Of a stretch of DNA of 64,000 nt, positions 54,688-63,336 are shown piece by piece. Location: assembly GCA_963722295.1 (NCBI GenBank), contig CAVRLB010000010.1, positions 1 to 64,000 of the forward strand. The letters run 5' to 3'. The stretch comes from Brooklawnia sp032229645 (GTDB lineage Bacteria; Actinomycetota; Actinomycetes; Propionibacteriales; Propionibacteriaceae). Each line of letters begins with the position of its first letter. Position 1 is the first letter of the stretch. Below the pieces are notes generated by a model. It made no database searches and was not told the DNA's origin. It worked only from the letters and a program-made list of their open reading frames with translations. The position numbers and the translations under genes are program-made.

Positions 54688-54797
54688 CGGGTCTCCCCCT
54701 CTTGGATCGTCGAGGAGACCTCAGGATTCGTGCTGGTGAGAGCCCTTGCGGGAGCGCGCCCATACGGAGGGCGGTTCGGCTGATGGTGGCCGGTCAT
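54684..54797 (-). CDS. 37-aa ORF between the SCO6880-like and VirB4-like genes
   Basis: ATG 54797 shares a base with the stop of the upstream gene (TAATG), and the stop overlaps the VirB4 start (ATGA). The peptide is Pro/Arg/Thr-rich (NRPPYGRAPARALTS) with no family. The exact fit at both ends suggests that it is translated, if only as a coupling leader for VirB4. Too short for independent support. Confidence 0.45.
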   Translation of the reverse strand: MTGHHQPNRPPYGRAPARALTSTNPEVSSTIQEGETR

Positions 54798-56308
54798 TAT
54801 GCGACTCCGTCTCTGGTGAGTCCGATGCCGAGTGGGATGGTGGAGGCGGCGAATCCGCGGTCGTGGGCCAGGTCGAGGCGCAGCGGCGCGAATCCGGCGA
54901 CCCTGATGGATGCGTCCAGCCGGCGGCCGTATTCGGTGATCGAGGCGGTGCGGGGAACCGTCACGGTCGCGACCGCGTACGGGCGGGTGAGGGAGTTGCC
55001 GCGGGCGAGCTTCTCGTCCATGCCTTGGGCTTTCGCTGCCTCGTGCCGGTGCCGGGCTTTGGGTTTGACGCCTGCTTTGCGGCGCAGTTCGCCGGCCATG
55101 TCGGAGGCGAATTCGGCGTTGTCGGCGGTGCGTTCCGCGCGTTGGTGAGTGAGGATGGGGAACGCGACCATGAACGAGCGGCGTTCCCCCGCCTCGGTCG
55201 GCGTCAGCACCGGTGCGAGCGCCCCGATGATCGCGCCCTTGGCGGGCAGTTTGATCGTGGACGAGGTCGACTCCCACGCGTCGTGGCTGAAGTGCCGGAT
55301 CCCCTGATCGGCGCCGCCGGGGCCTGCCTGCGTCCAGGGCACGTCCGCGTTCACGCTGGGATCGGCCTCGCGGGCGGCGAGTGCTTCGATGATGCCCGCC
55401 CGGTCGCCGGGCGCGAACCCCGTCCGGCACGCCAAGGCGAGTTCTGGGGAGGTCAGCCAGGTCACGTCGGCGACCGTAAGGCCTGCCCTCAGTTGGGCTT
55501 CGATCTCTGTCATCAGCCCGTAGAGGACGTGGGCTCGGCCGGTGAATCCGCCGCCTGATTCGCGGGCCGGTTTAGCGATCCGGTGCTCGGGCACCACCAG
55601 CGTGATAAACGTCTCGGTGCGGACGCTGGCCTGGGTGAGACCGGCCTGGAGGTCGTCGTTGACCCGGGAAGCGAGATCGCTACGGCCCAGGATGCGGTGC
55701 CGGTCGACCCAGATACCGCGTTCGGCTCCGTCGTCGGGGACGGTGCGGACGATGACGATCAGTTCGTCGATCAGTTCGCCCCGGGAGGCCAGATCGATCA
55801 ACGCGGTCAATCCGGCGCCTTGCCGGTTACGGTCGGCGGCATCCGACATGCCGATACCAGGGTGGACGAGGGATGCGGTGACCGCCCACGTTCGGGTGGC
55901 GTGGTCCCGGATGATCGCGGTGCGCGCCATGCCCGGGCCGCGTGGCGGGCCGTCGTGGATCTCGATGCCTTGCAGGACGCCGGGCAGATCCGTGTCGTCC
56001 AGATCGTCGGCCCGCCCACGAGCGGCCTTCGACGTGAATCTTTTCGATCCGGTCAGCGAGGCGATCCAGAACAAGGTCATGGCTTTCGCCCAGCCGACCG
56101 CCGTGCGTCCCTGAATCCGGACGATCGTGACCAGCGCCACCATGGCGAACACGGCGAGGAACCACCACATGGCCGCCCAGGCCTGGCGGCTGATCGCCCA
56201 CAGCACCGGCAGCACCGACCCGGCCAGCACGATCAGCTCGGGTAACGACAGGCCGAAGAAGAACCCGATCCTGTCGGGGGAATAGTCGGAGTACACGTTC
56301 GCAGACAT
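54797..56308 (-). CDS. SCO6880-family conjugation protein
   Basis: A 503-aa protein with two N-terminal membrane helices (LPELIVLAGSVLPVLWAI; AAMWWFLAVFAMVALVTIV) and a large cytosolic part (RTWAVTASLVHPGIGMS, VRTETFITLVV, LTVADVTWLTSPELALA). This is the layout of SCO6880-like proteins of actinobacterial conjugative elements, a combination resembling VirB3/PrgI and the VirB4 N-terminal domain. ATG 56308 has AAAGGA about 10 nt upstream. It lies between the VirB6-like and VirB4-like genes in one transcription unit. Confidence 0.8.
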   Translation of the reverse strand: MSANVYSDYSPDRIGFFFGLSLPELIVLAGSVLPVLWAISRQAWAAMWWFLAVFAMVALVTIVRIQGRTAVGWAKAMTLFWIASLTGSKRFTSKAARGRADDLDDTDLPGVLQGIEIHDGPPRGPGMARTAIIRDHATRTWAVTASLVHPGIGMSDAADRNRQGAGLTALIDLASRGELIDELIVIVRTVPDDGAERGIWVDRHRILGRSDLASRVNDDLQAGLTQASVRTETFITLVVPEHRIAKPARESGGGFTGRAHVLYGLMTEIEAQLRAGLTVADVTWLTSPELALACRTGFAPGDRAGIIEALAAREADPSVNADVPWTQAGPGGADQGIRHFSHDAWESTSSTIKLPAKGAIIGALAPVLTPTEAGERRSFMVAFPILTHQRAERTADNAEFASDMAGELRRKAGVKPKARHRHEAAKAQGMDEKLARGNSLTRPYAVATVTVPRTASITEYGRRLDASIRVAGFAPLRLDLAHDRGFAASTIPLGIGLTRDGVA

Positions 56309-56326
56309 CACACATGGTCCTTTCAA

Positions 56327-57778
56327 CTAATCGGCCGCGCCGGCGCCGGGGCCTGCTGCTTGGCCGGGAGCCGACGCACTCGCCCCGCCCGGAGATCCTG
56401 ACATCGGGCCCTGCGGATTCGATACAGGCGGCTTCGGGCCGCTCGCGGGCGATCCCATATCGGGCGGCATGCTGGGGGCTGGCTCGTAGGGGTTGGTAAA
56501 CTCGTCCCGCGGCGAACCGCTATCGGCCTCACCGGTCTGGTTGTCGCCGGCATCGGGGTTTGACGGCCGCCGACTGGGAGGCTTGCTGCCGGGGTTGATC
56601 CAGTCGGGCTGGTAGGTGTTGTGGCCTACTCCCATCTGGTTGGTGAGGTCGTTGCTCAGCGACGCCGCGGCACCACCGGCGGCGGCGAACGTCTTCAACG
56701 CGGTCCCGATCGCCGCTCCGGCCGGGCCGAGCACCCCCGCTACCCCGCCTGCCGCGGTCATCATCCGGGACGTGTTGGTGGTTTCAGCCTGGCCTTCACC
56801 ACTGGAGCGGCCCTGACCGTCGGCCATGGACGCGGTCGCCGACCCGTCATCGCCTCGCCCTTGGAGCAGGCCGCCGAGCCCACCGATCGCTGACATGCCC
56901 GCCCGCACCGCAGCACCCGAGCTGGTACCCGGATCGGTGAACGCCAACAGTTTGAATAGCGCGACCGGTGACACGGTCGAAGTGAGGATCATCACGACCG
57001 CCGGCAGCGCTGTAGCGATACCGGCCTGGGCCGAATCCGCCATGCCGGCGGCCGCCCCCGACGCGAGCTGGATACCCATGCCCATCATCAACGTCATCAA
57101 CACCGGCGCGAACGCCGCCGCGTGGAACCAGCGCAACGATTTCCAAAACCAGCCGCGTCCGACCTCGGACACCAAACCCGCAGCAGAGATCGGGGTGGTG
57201 ACCGCCAACACGATCAACGCCCCCGCCCGGGTGAGCATCACCAACAGATGAGCGATACCGGCCAGCCACACCAGCATCCCGAGCAGCCCGAGCACGGTGG
57301 CGATCACCGCGTTCGAGACGTCCTGCCCGGTGAACGGAGCCCACGGATCCCACTCGCCCAAACTGTTCACACCGAACAGCGCCTGCAAGAACGCTTTATT
57401 CAATCCGGCGCAGGCCACGATAACCGCCGTCGCGTAGGCGATCGATATCACCCACACGATCACGAACTGGGCAGTACCGATCAGGGCCCGACCGATCGAT
57501 TTCCCATCACGGCGGATAGCGGCGGTACCCAGCTGGACCATCACCATGATGATCATCAACGACAATCCGAGCCACATCGTCGCCTGATACACCGGGCGGG
57601 CCGGGCCGTCCGCGCTGATGTCGGGGGTGAGGAAATAGTCCTCGATATGCAGCACCAGCTTGAGGAGCCACACCCCCGAGTTCCACAACGACAACATGAT
57701 ACGCGTCCAGCCATCGGTGACCACCTGGCTGGCGGCATCCGACACGACACCGAACGGGTTGAACGGATCCGGAAACAT
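56327..57778 (-). CDS. VirB6/TrbL-like polytopic membrane protein
   Basis: A 483-aa protein with about six hydrophobic segments (MWLGLSLMIIMVMVQLG; AQFVIVWVISIAYATAVIV; NAVIATVLGLLGMLVWLAG; AFAPVLMTLMMGMGIQLA) and a 150-residue Gly/Pro/Ser-rich, probably disordered C-terminus (SMPPDMGSPASGPKPP). Position and topology fit the inner-membrane channel subunit VirB6/TrbL. ATG 57778 follows GGGGAGCAGG; the frame extends 31 codons upstream without support. The VirB8-like gene precedes it by 16 bp. Confidence 0.78.
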   Translation of the reverse strand: MFPDPFNPFGVVSDAASQVVTDGWTRIMLSLWNSGVWLLKLVLHIEDYFLTPDISADGPARPVYQATMWLGLSLMIIMVMVQLGTAAIRRDGKSIGRALIGTAQFVIVWVISIAYATAVIVACAGLNKAFLQALFGVNSLGEWDPWAPFTGQDVSNAVIATVLGLLGMLVWLAGIAHLLVMLTRAGALIVLAVTTPISAAGLVSEVGRGWFWKSLRWFHAAAFAPVLMTLMMGMGIQLASGAAAGMADSAQAGIATALPAVVMILTSTVSPVALFKLLAFTDPGTSSGAAVRAGMSAIGGLGGLLQGRGDDGSATASMADGQGRSSGEGQAETTNTSRMMTAAGGVAGVLGPAGAAIGTALKTFAAAGGAAASLSNDLTNQMGVGHNTYQPDWINPGSKPPSRRPSNPDAGDNQTGEADSGSPRDEFTNPYEPAPSMPPDMGSPASGPKPPVSNPQGPMSGSPGGASASAPGQAAGPGAGAAD

Positions 57779-57794
57779 ACCCTGCTCCCCTACG

Positions 57795-58598
57795 TCATCG
57801 TTTGGTGGTGGGCCAGGTTCGCCAGCCGGCCTGGAACGCCAGATCGGTGCCCGGCCACGTCGACGGAGCATCCGCAGGCGGAGTGCCCGGGGCGATCAGC
57901 CACCTGCCGCCAGCCCATTCCATGCGTTCGCAACACCCGTACGCCATCCGCGCCTCCTGCGCGATGACCGCGCGGACGTCGACCAGCACGCACGCGATCG
58001 TCCAATCCGGGCCATCGGTCGCTTTCACCTGCCCGGCCACCGGCGTGATCATCACCTGCGCGCCACGCTCCAAGGTTTGGCCCATATTCGCCGCCGCCAA
58101 GAACGCCTGCACATGCCAAGTCATCCGCCACTGATCCACCGCTTCGGCACCGTCGGCGGCCCACGCCTGGTAGATCTCGTTCGTGCGGGGAATGCTCATC
58201 TCGGTGAGCACCGCCACCTCGATCGCGGCCAACTGCCCGATCGCGCCTTCCGGGGTGTGGGGGAACCCGGACGCCACCTTGCCCGCCCCGATCAGCGTCG
58301 AGTCCGGCACATCCAATCTTGGCCCGGGAGTGGCGGCTGGGACCCCTTGGGTGGAGTCGGTGCCGGACACGTGCAGCATCGGCTCCGCCGCCAACAGGTC
58401 ACGGCGCTGGTCCTCATCGTCCGGCAAATCAGGCGCCGAAGCCGACGTCTCGGCCTGATCGTGTGGACCGATGGCGACCGAATGAATAGCGAGCGCGAAC
58501 CCGACGATCAGCCCGACCGCGGCCAGCGCGATGCCGGCGAGTGCGGCGAGCAGTCTGCCTCGTCCCCACGGTGTTACCGGTTTGGGTTGTCTGGTCAT
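57795..58598 (-). CDS. Membrane-anchored transfer protein, VirB8/TcpC-like
   Basis: A 267-aa protein: a short cytosolic tail, one membrane helix (LLAALAGIALAAVGLIVGFA), an extracellular linker, and a domain of about 170 residues (AIEVAVLTEMSIPRTNEIYQ, TWHVQAFLAAANMGQTLERG, AQVMITPVAGQV). The topology and gene order suggest the NTF2-fold VirB8/TcpC channel component, although the similarity is not strong enough for certainty. ATG 58598 overlaps the preceding stop (ATGA). Confidence 0.6.
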   Translation of the reverse strand: MTRQPKPVTPWGRGRLLAALAGIALAAVGLIVGFALAIHSVAIGPHDQAETSASAPDLPDDEDQRRDLLAAEPMLHVSGTDSTQGVPAATPGPRLDVPDSTLIGAGKVASGFPHTPEGAIGQLAAIEVAVLTEMSIPRTNEIYQAWAADGAEAVDQWRMTWHVQAFLAAANMGQTLERGAQVMITPVAGQVKATDGPDWTIACVLVDVRAVIAQEARMAYGCCERMEWAGGRWLIAPGTPPADAPSTWPGTDLAFQAGWRTWPTTKR

Positions 58599-58873
58599 CC
58601 CACACACCCCGATCCGGTGACCGTCGAGATCATCGACGGCACCACCGTGTACAACACGGCGGCGATGAACACCACGAAAATGCCGACCACACCGGCCTTA
58701 CTGGCATGCGGCATACTCAAAATCCGGCCCATCGTGATACCACCGATCGACACCACGATCCCCACGATGAACAACGCCAGCACCGCCCACAACACGTACC
58801 CGGTCAACTGATCGGCATACTGCTGCGCGCCAGGAGGAGCAACCGGGCACACCCGCAACGGAATGAGAATCAT
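58595..58873 (-). CDS. Small two-TM transfer protein (possible VirB2-like pilin)
   Basis: A 92-aa protein with two hydrophobic helices (YVLWAVLALFIVGIVVSIGG; AGVVGIFVVFIAAVLYTVV). Size and topology resemble VirB2/TrbC pilins, which also sit near VirB6/VirB8 genes, but there is no cleavable leader of the VirB2 kind. It could equally be an accessory membrane subunit. It overlaps both neighbours by 4 bp, placing it firmly in the operon. Confidence 0.55.
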   Translation of the reverse strand: MILIPLRVCPVAPPGAQQYADQLTGYVLWAVLALFIVGIVVSIGGITMGRILSMPHASKAGVVGIFVVFIAAVLYTVVPSMISTVTGSGCVG

Positions 58874-59661
58874 GATCGTTCGCCCTTCTCGTGCTTGATC
58901 GTTGACAGCTGCTCCACAAGGGGGACGATCTGCTCCGCCGCGGACAACAGTTGCGCCGGCAAGGGTTCCGGGGTGAGACCGGTCAGCCGCAACGAACCAA
59001 CGACCGGAACACTGACCAGCCGGTCAGCATCGATCAACTGCCGGACGAGGACACCCGCCGAACCAGACACTTGCTTCGGCCAACGCTTCACCGGCAAGCC
59101 GACAACCGCAGCGACAGCTGTGGCATCAGGCAGAAGACTCAAAGTGTTCTCCAGCCGCCGCAAACCCGGCACGCTCATCTCAGCCACCACAACGATCACA
59201 GAAGATCGCAGCACCAGTGCCGACAACCACGATGTGCCGGCCAGTACATGAGTCGGATCCCAGCCGACATCGATAACCGTCCAGCCAGCCGGCCGGTCCA
59301 GGTCTGCTGGTGGCGGTACCTCGGTGGCGCCCAACCGGATCTCGGTACTGCGGTCAATCACGACACCATCGCGTAGTCCCCGCGTCCAGCCTTGCCCGCA
59401 CGGGCCGAGTTCACGCATCGATGCACCCGTTAGCCCACAAACCGGGCCGGACGCGCACTCCACCACTCGAGCCGGAGCCAGCAGCGTGGCAACCGCCAGG
59501 GCGAGCGTCGACGCGCCGCACTGCCCCTGAACACCCAGCACCGGGACCACCGGCCCATCAGGGGTCCACTCGGGCACGGGCTCGGCGGACGGTTCGACGA
59601 AATCGCCGGCCTGGATCGCTCGCCAGGCCCGCTGCAGCTCGGGCACAGTAACCGTCGTCAT
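58870..59661 (-). CDS. ParA/MinD-like P-loop ATPase of the transfer operon
   Basis: A 263-aa protein with a CpaE/MinD-type nucleotide-binding fold: the P-loop region GVQGQCGASTLALAVATLL (an unusual Walker A with no Lys at the canonical place), GWTVIDVGWDP as the Walker B-like strand, and VIVVVAEMSVPGLRRLENTL. Replacement of the Walker lysine means that ATP hydrolysis is doubtful. It may position the transfer machinery or act as a scaffold. It overlaps both neighbours by 4 bp. Confidence 0.65.
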   Translation of the reverse strand: MTTVTVPELQRAWRAIQAGDFVEPSAEPVPEWTPDGPVVPVLGVQGQCGASTLALAVATLLAPARVVECASGPVCGLTGASMRELGPCGQGWTRGLRDGVVIDRSTEIRLGATEVPPPADLDRPAGWTVIDVGWDPTHVLAGTSWLSALVLRSSVIVVVAEMSVPGLRRLENTLSLLPDATAVAAVVGLPVKRWPKQVSGSAGVLVRQLIDADRLVSVPVVGSLRLTGLTPEPLPAQLLSAAEQIVPLVEQLSTIKHEKGERS

Positions 59662-59852
59662 GACACCACCCGCAACAGCGCTCGACTCCGGGACTCCAAC
59701 GCATGCCGCAAGTCCTCGGCAGGCAACTGACGCAACATGGCCTGCGCGTCCTTCACCGCCCGCAAGTCAGCCACGGCGGCCTCTAACTTGCGCACGGCCT
59801 CGTCCTCACCACCAGCCATCCGGACCAGCCGGTCAATCTCGGTCTGCTTCAC
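59658..59852 (-). CDS. Small coiled-coil protein
   Basis: A 64-aa protein (KQTEIDRLVRMAGGEDEAVR, then VRKLEAAVADLRAVKDAQ), fully helical. GTG 59852 with GGAAGGAG 8 nt upstream is preferred over the 21-codon extension. It overlaps the ParA-like gene by 4 bp, so it may be that protein's partner. No family recognised. Confidence 0.55.
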   Translation of the reverse strand: MKQTEIDRLVRMAGGEDEAVRKLEAAVADLRAVKDAQAMLRQLPAEDLRHALESRSRALLRVVS

Positions 59853-59911
59853 TGGACCACTCCTTCCCTCACCAACCCATGCCCGGTGGTGGACGGTCCT
59901 GCTAACCGACA

Positions 59912-60688
59912 TCACGCGACCTTCGAATTCGCGTCACGCAACGAGCTCAACGCGGAGCCAACCTTCGCTCGGACAGTGCTCGCACCGATACCCGCCTCGT
60001 CGCCGACCCGCCGGGAGACCTCCGCGGACAACAACCCGTGTCGGGTCACCCGCTTCGGCGCAGAGTCCTCAGCGATACGCATCAACATGACCAACAAGCG
60101 CGCCTGCTCCCACGTGATCAACTCGTCGGACAGGGACAGCTGCAACAAATCGGCGACGTCGGGATCGGCCTCATCACCGATGACAGGTTCGGCCAGATAC
60201 TCGAGTTGCAAATCGGCGACCAGAACCGTGTTCGCCCAAGTCTTGTCAACGCCTCGATCCGAGACCCGCAAATCGGCCAGCACCGCCCGCCGGACGTTCC
60301 ACACGATCATGGGCGCCACCTTCGGACCCCTATCGCACCGAAACGTGCGGCACTGCACCCACAAATGCCCCGCAGCAAGTTGATCGACTGTCCATGCCGA
60401 TGTCGGCAGCCGCAACCGGCCCAGCTTCGCGATCACCCCCGGCACCAGCAGACGACACAACACCGCAGCCGCCCGGCGATCATCACCACCATCGACCGAC
60501 GCCCGCCGGGCCAGCGCGAACAACACATCATCACGAGCCTGCGGCGACCCCGTCCGGCTCCCCGCCACCACATCGTCCAACGTCCGCAGATCGCCACAAT
60601 CAGGATGAGTCAAACCCCAACCGGGAATCGCGGTCCCGGCAGCCTCCAACAACTCCTCCAAACCCAGCGCGTCATGAAGCCTCGACAC
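59912..60688 (-). CDS. Sigma-region-4-like regulator at the head of the transfer operon
   Basis: A 258-aa protein starting at GTG 60688 (GGAAGGGG 7 nt ahead). The C-terminal 60 residues (LLVMLMRIAEDSAPKRVTRH, then DEAGIGASTVRAKVGSALSS) resemble a sigma-70 region 4 HTH, and the middle (VAPMIVWNVRRAVLADLRVS) could be a degenerate region 2. It is probably a transcriptional activator or sigma-like factor for transfer genes. A TTGATT...GTATCT pair with 18-bp spacing near 60770-60740 is a possible promoter. It is the first gene of the secretion block. Confidence 0.5.
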   Translation of the reverse strand: MSRLHDALGLEELLEAAGTAIPGWGLTHPDCGDLRTLDDVVAGSRTGSPQARDDVLFALARRASVDGGDDRRAAAVLCRLLVPGVIAKLGRLRLPTSAWTVDQLAAGHLWVQCRTFRCDRGPKVAPMIVWNVRRAVLADLRVSDRGVDKTWANTVLVADLQLEYLAEPVIGDEADPDVADLLQLSLSDELITWEQARLLVMLMRIAEDSAPKRVTRHGLLSAEVSRRVGDEAGIGASTVRAKVGSALSSLRDANSKVA

Positions 60689-61429
60689 GATCGTCCCCTT
60701 CCATGAGTGGTCTCTCACAGAGGATGATTGGCAATCCGTGTCGTCAGATACGTTTTTCCACAGCCCCAAAATCAACTGATTTCAGGCAGAACGCACAGGA
60801 GCAACGCCTAGCTACAAGGACGTTGCTCCGAAAGCTGCAGATGGCTGCATGTTGGTGCCGATGAGCAGATCAACTCATCGCCACTCGTGATGTCGCTGTT
60901 TCGTGTGTGGTCTAGTCTTCTTCGCCCGGATTGCCACAGCACTCACCAGACAACGCGTGCTGATATCCGATAAGCATCGGATATCAGCACGTGAAGAGCA
61001 CGTGGAGCAAAACGGGAGGTACGGCACGAGTCTTTCCACGCATCGATGAGCATTCGTAGGGTTTTTCGGGGCCGAGGCGGGTTTAGGATCCGCGGCGCGA
61101 TGACGTGGCCTTTCTGCCAGTCGGGTCGGGCATCGCCGGGAATCCGCTGCCTCGCGCCTCCGACGATCCTTACGGCCGCCACTTTGGCAGCGCGGTCATC
61201 AGGAGTCGGCGTGGCGTCTACGTTGATGGGAGTACACACGGATGTAGTCGCCAGTGCGTGGAAGACCTTTTGTATACGGTGCCGCCGCTACTCACGGTCT
61301 CGTGGTTGCCAGCCCGCAAACCGATCAGGGAGGCGAACGTGAAGATCGCGCCGGACTCAGTGTTGGCCAGAGAGATGTTCCCGCTGCCGTCTCCGTCCAC
61401 TGTGTTGTTGTGCGTAGCCAGCGTCACGA
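60689..61429. other. Long intergenic region at the end of the secretion block
   Basis: It holds the promoter of the minus-strand transfer operon (left part), a perfect hairpin (60956-60991) and no confident gene. A 98-codon minus-strand frame (GTG 61239 to 60943; PRILNPPRPRKTLRMLIDAW) has some protein-like character, but it runs through the hairpin and has no clear ribosome site. A second frame, 61487-61218, overlaps it and looks no better. Confidence 0.4.
60956..60991. repeat. Perfect 16-bp inverted repeat with a 4-nt loop
   Basis: CGTGCTGATATCCGAT (60956-60971), loop AAGC, then ATCGGATATCAGCACG (60976-60991). All 16 pairs match. No T tract follows, so it is a weak candidate for a terminator. 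Its place, just upstream of the secretion operon and next to a gene-free zone, would suit a protein-binding or recombination site. Confidence 0.6.
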
Positions 61430-62317
61430 TCACGTCCGGTTGAGGTCGTGCGTCGTATCGGGGAACTGGGCCGAAACGGCCTTGCACCCGCTGTTGAGGG
61501 CTCGGAAGGCTTGTTGGTCGGCTTCATTCGGTCGGGTTGCTCCCGCGGATCCGTACATCACGCTGGTAGGGTCTGCGCTTTGATGCCCGAGGCCGAGAGC
61601 GTGAGCAACGTTCGTGGGCAATGACCTGGACGGCTATCTCGTGCTCGCTGATCAGCGCCGTCGAGAACCAGTCTGTTTCCAGCGTGATGTTCGCTTGTGA
61701 GAGGTGCGCCGGGCCTGAAGAGCCAAAGGACGTGTCTGAGTGACGCCGATAGTGCTCTCTGCCAATCGATCGTCCGCACGCTCAGGCGCAAACTCTATGT
61801 CAATGTCCAGCCCTCCGTCCGACATTGAGTCCTCGGGCACGATGGACAGCCCGGTGAGCTCCGCTACTTCCGCGACCGCGTCAAGCAGGGCTGCTTCCGC
61901 TTCATCGGGGATCCCGCTCCGGTCCAAGGTATATGTGACAGGTCGACAGGCATCTGTTAATACCGGGTTGCCATTGCTGTCCGTGACGACGTAGGCGTAC
62001 CCGTCAGGTAGCAGCGGGACTGCATCGCCTGGATGCCCGTCATCAGAATCATCGGGTGTGTCCGGTTCCGGCGGTATCGGCAGTTCTGGTGCGGTGCCGC
62101 CACGGTCGGGGAACCAGTCGCGTATCATGGCCGAGATACCGATTGCCGGCTGACCTCGTATAAGAGAAGCCCCTACGAACGCAAGAACCATCGCGACAAT
62201 GAGCGTGTTGGCGACAAATCGCCGCGATGGCGGGTTGAGCGCGACTCCGCTCGGAATCATCATCCTTCGGGTTTCCAGCCAGCCGGGAGCCAGCGTGCGA
62301 GGAACCATGGTGCGCAT
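61430..62317 (-). pseudogene. Membrane-anchored matrixin (M10-like) metalloprotease, frameshifted
   Basis: ATG 62317 (GGAGG about 9 nt ahead) begins a protein with one membrane helix (NTLIVAMVLAFVGASLI), a Pro/Asp-rich linker and a protease domain: RPVTYTLDRSGIPDEAEAAL, LTGLSIVPEDSMSDGG, LDIDIEFAPERADDRLA. A shift near 61700 leads to ITLETDWFSTALISEHEIAV with VIAHE, and a second near 61612 to AHALGLGHQ, which rebuilds the zinc site HExAHALGLGH. The Met-turn SVMYGSAG follows. About 295 aa when repaired. It lies 2 bp after the aminotransferase gene. Confidence 0.65.
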
Positions 62318-62319
62318 GG

Positions 62320-63336
62320 CTATCCTCCATCCGTTGACAGTGGTTTGACGAGTTGGACTGAGGCAAGCAAAGACGTTGTAGCCGTTTCGCGGGTGGAGAT
62401 GACGTGGGCACCGGGCACTCGGACCAGCAAGTCGCCGTAAAGATGCGGAGAATCGGTGGTCACCAGGACCCATGGCGTCGCCAGAGTGCGCCGGTCATCG
62501 CACCCGAGGACGGTTAGTCCGGCGGCTCTGGCTACTGCCGTCGATCGGCTGGCCGATTCACGGCGTTGGCTGGCATTCCATGAGCGGAGCTTGGTCAGAG
62601 CCAGTACTGCTGTGAGGGGGTGGACTCGTATCGAGAAGCCCTCGACCGGCCAGTCATCGATGCCTGACGCCGCCCGTCGGACGGCATGCGTCGATTCCGT
62701 GACGATAGTCTTCCACACGGACTCATTGTGTGTCACGAGAACTGCCCCTTCGCCGCAGTCGAGCTCTTTGCCAGGCCCGAGCGACATGACGCCTACGGTC
62801 CCCAGTCCGCCTACTGGCCTGCCGTCCATGAGTGCTCCAAACGCTCCGGTGAAATCCTCAATGACCGGCACCGGCCCTGAGGCGGCTTGGATCGCTGGAA
62901 CGTCTGCGGGAACGCCGTGAGTGTGAGTCGCGATAACGGCTTTCGTTCGGTCGCTGATGCCGGCCGCGACCGCGAACGGGTCAATGGTCAGCGTGTCTGG
63001 AGACACATCGACTGCTACCGGCACAGCCCCCACGGAGGTGACCGCCGCTTGGTTGGCGGTCCAGTCCACGTTGGGGATAATGACCTCATCCCCACTGCGG
63101 ACTCCCACAGCCTGGAGCGCAGCTCTCATAGCATAGGTCCCCGAAGGGAGCAGGACCGCGAACTCTGTTCCGGTTTGACGGGCGAACTCGTCTTCAGCGG
63201 CCATGATCGCACCACCGCCTGTGACTGAGCTGGTTGGTCCCTCTATCCACTCTGGATAGTTCAGATATTCGGCGAAAAGCTCACCGAGGCCGCTTAGCCA
63301 GGTGTAATCGGCATGAACCATGGGGCTATTGGTCAT
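62320..63336 (-). CDS. DegT/DnrJ/EryC1/StrS-type PLP-dependent aminotransferase
   Basis: A 338-aa protein with the fold-type I sugar-aminotransferase pattern: LLPSGTYAMRAALQAVG (PLP phosphate loop), GDEVIIPNVDWTANQAAVTS, VIATHTHGVPADVPAI, VIEDFTGAFGALMDG (PLP aspartate) and MSLGPGKELDCGEGAVLVT, with the Schiff-base lysine. Family members act on nucleotide sugars or related ketones. It overlaps the AAA+ gene by 4 bp and precedes the matrixin gene by 2 bp, an unusual partnership; no other sugar-biosynthesis gene is seen. Substrate cannot be read from the sequence. Confidence 0.78.
   Translation of the reverse strand: MTNSPMVHADYTWLSGLGELFAEYLNYPEWIEGPTSSVTGGGAIMAAEDEFARQTGTEFAVLLPSGTYAMRAALQAVGVRSGDEVIIPNVDWTANQAAVTSVGAVPVAVDVSPDTLTIDPFAVAAGISDRTKAVIATHTHGVPADVPAIQAASGPVPVIEDFTGAFGALMDGRPVGGLGTVGVMSLGPGKELDCGEGAVLVTHNESVWKTIVTESTHAVRRAASGIDDWPVEGFSIRVHPLTAVLALTKLRSWNASQRRESASRSTAVARAAGLTVLGCDDRRTLATPWVLVTTDSPHLYGDLLVRVPGAHVISTRETATTSLLASVQLVKPLSTDGG

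Noticed and set aside
60038..60706. Plus-strand frame of 222 codons opposite the sigma-like gene
   Set aside because: Arg/Gln/Pro-rich antisense product; the minus-strand gene has a ribosome site and operon fit.
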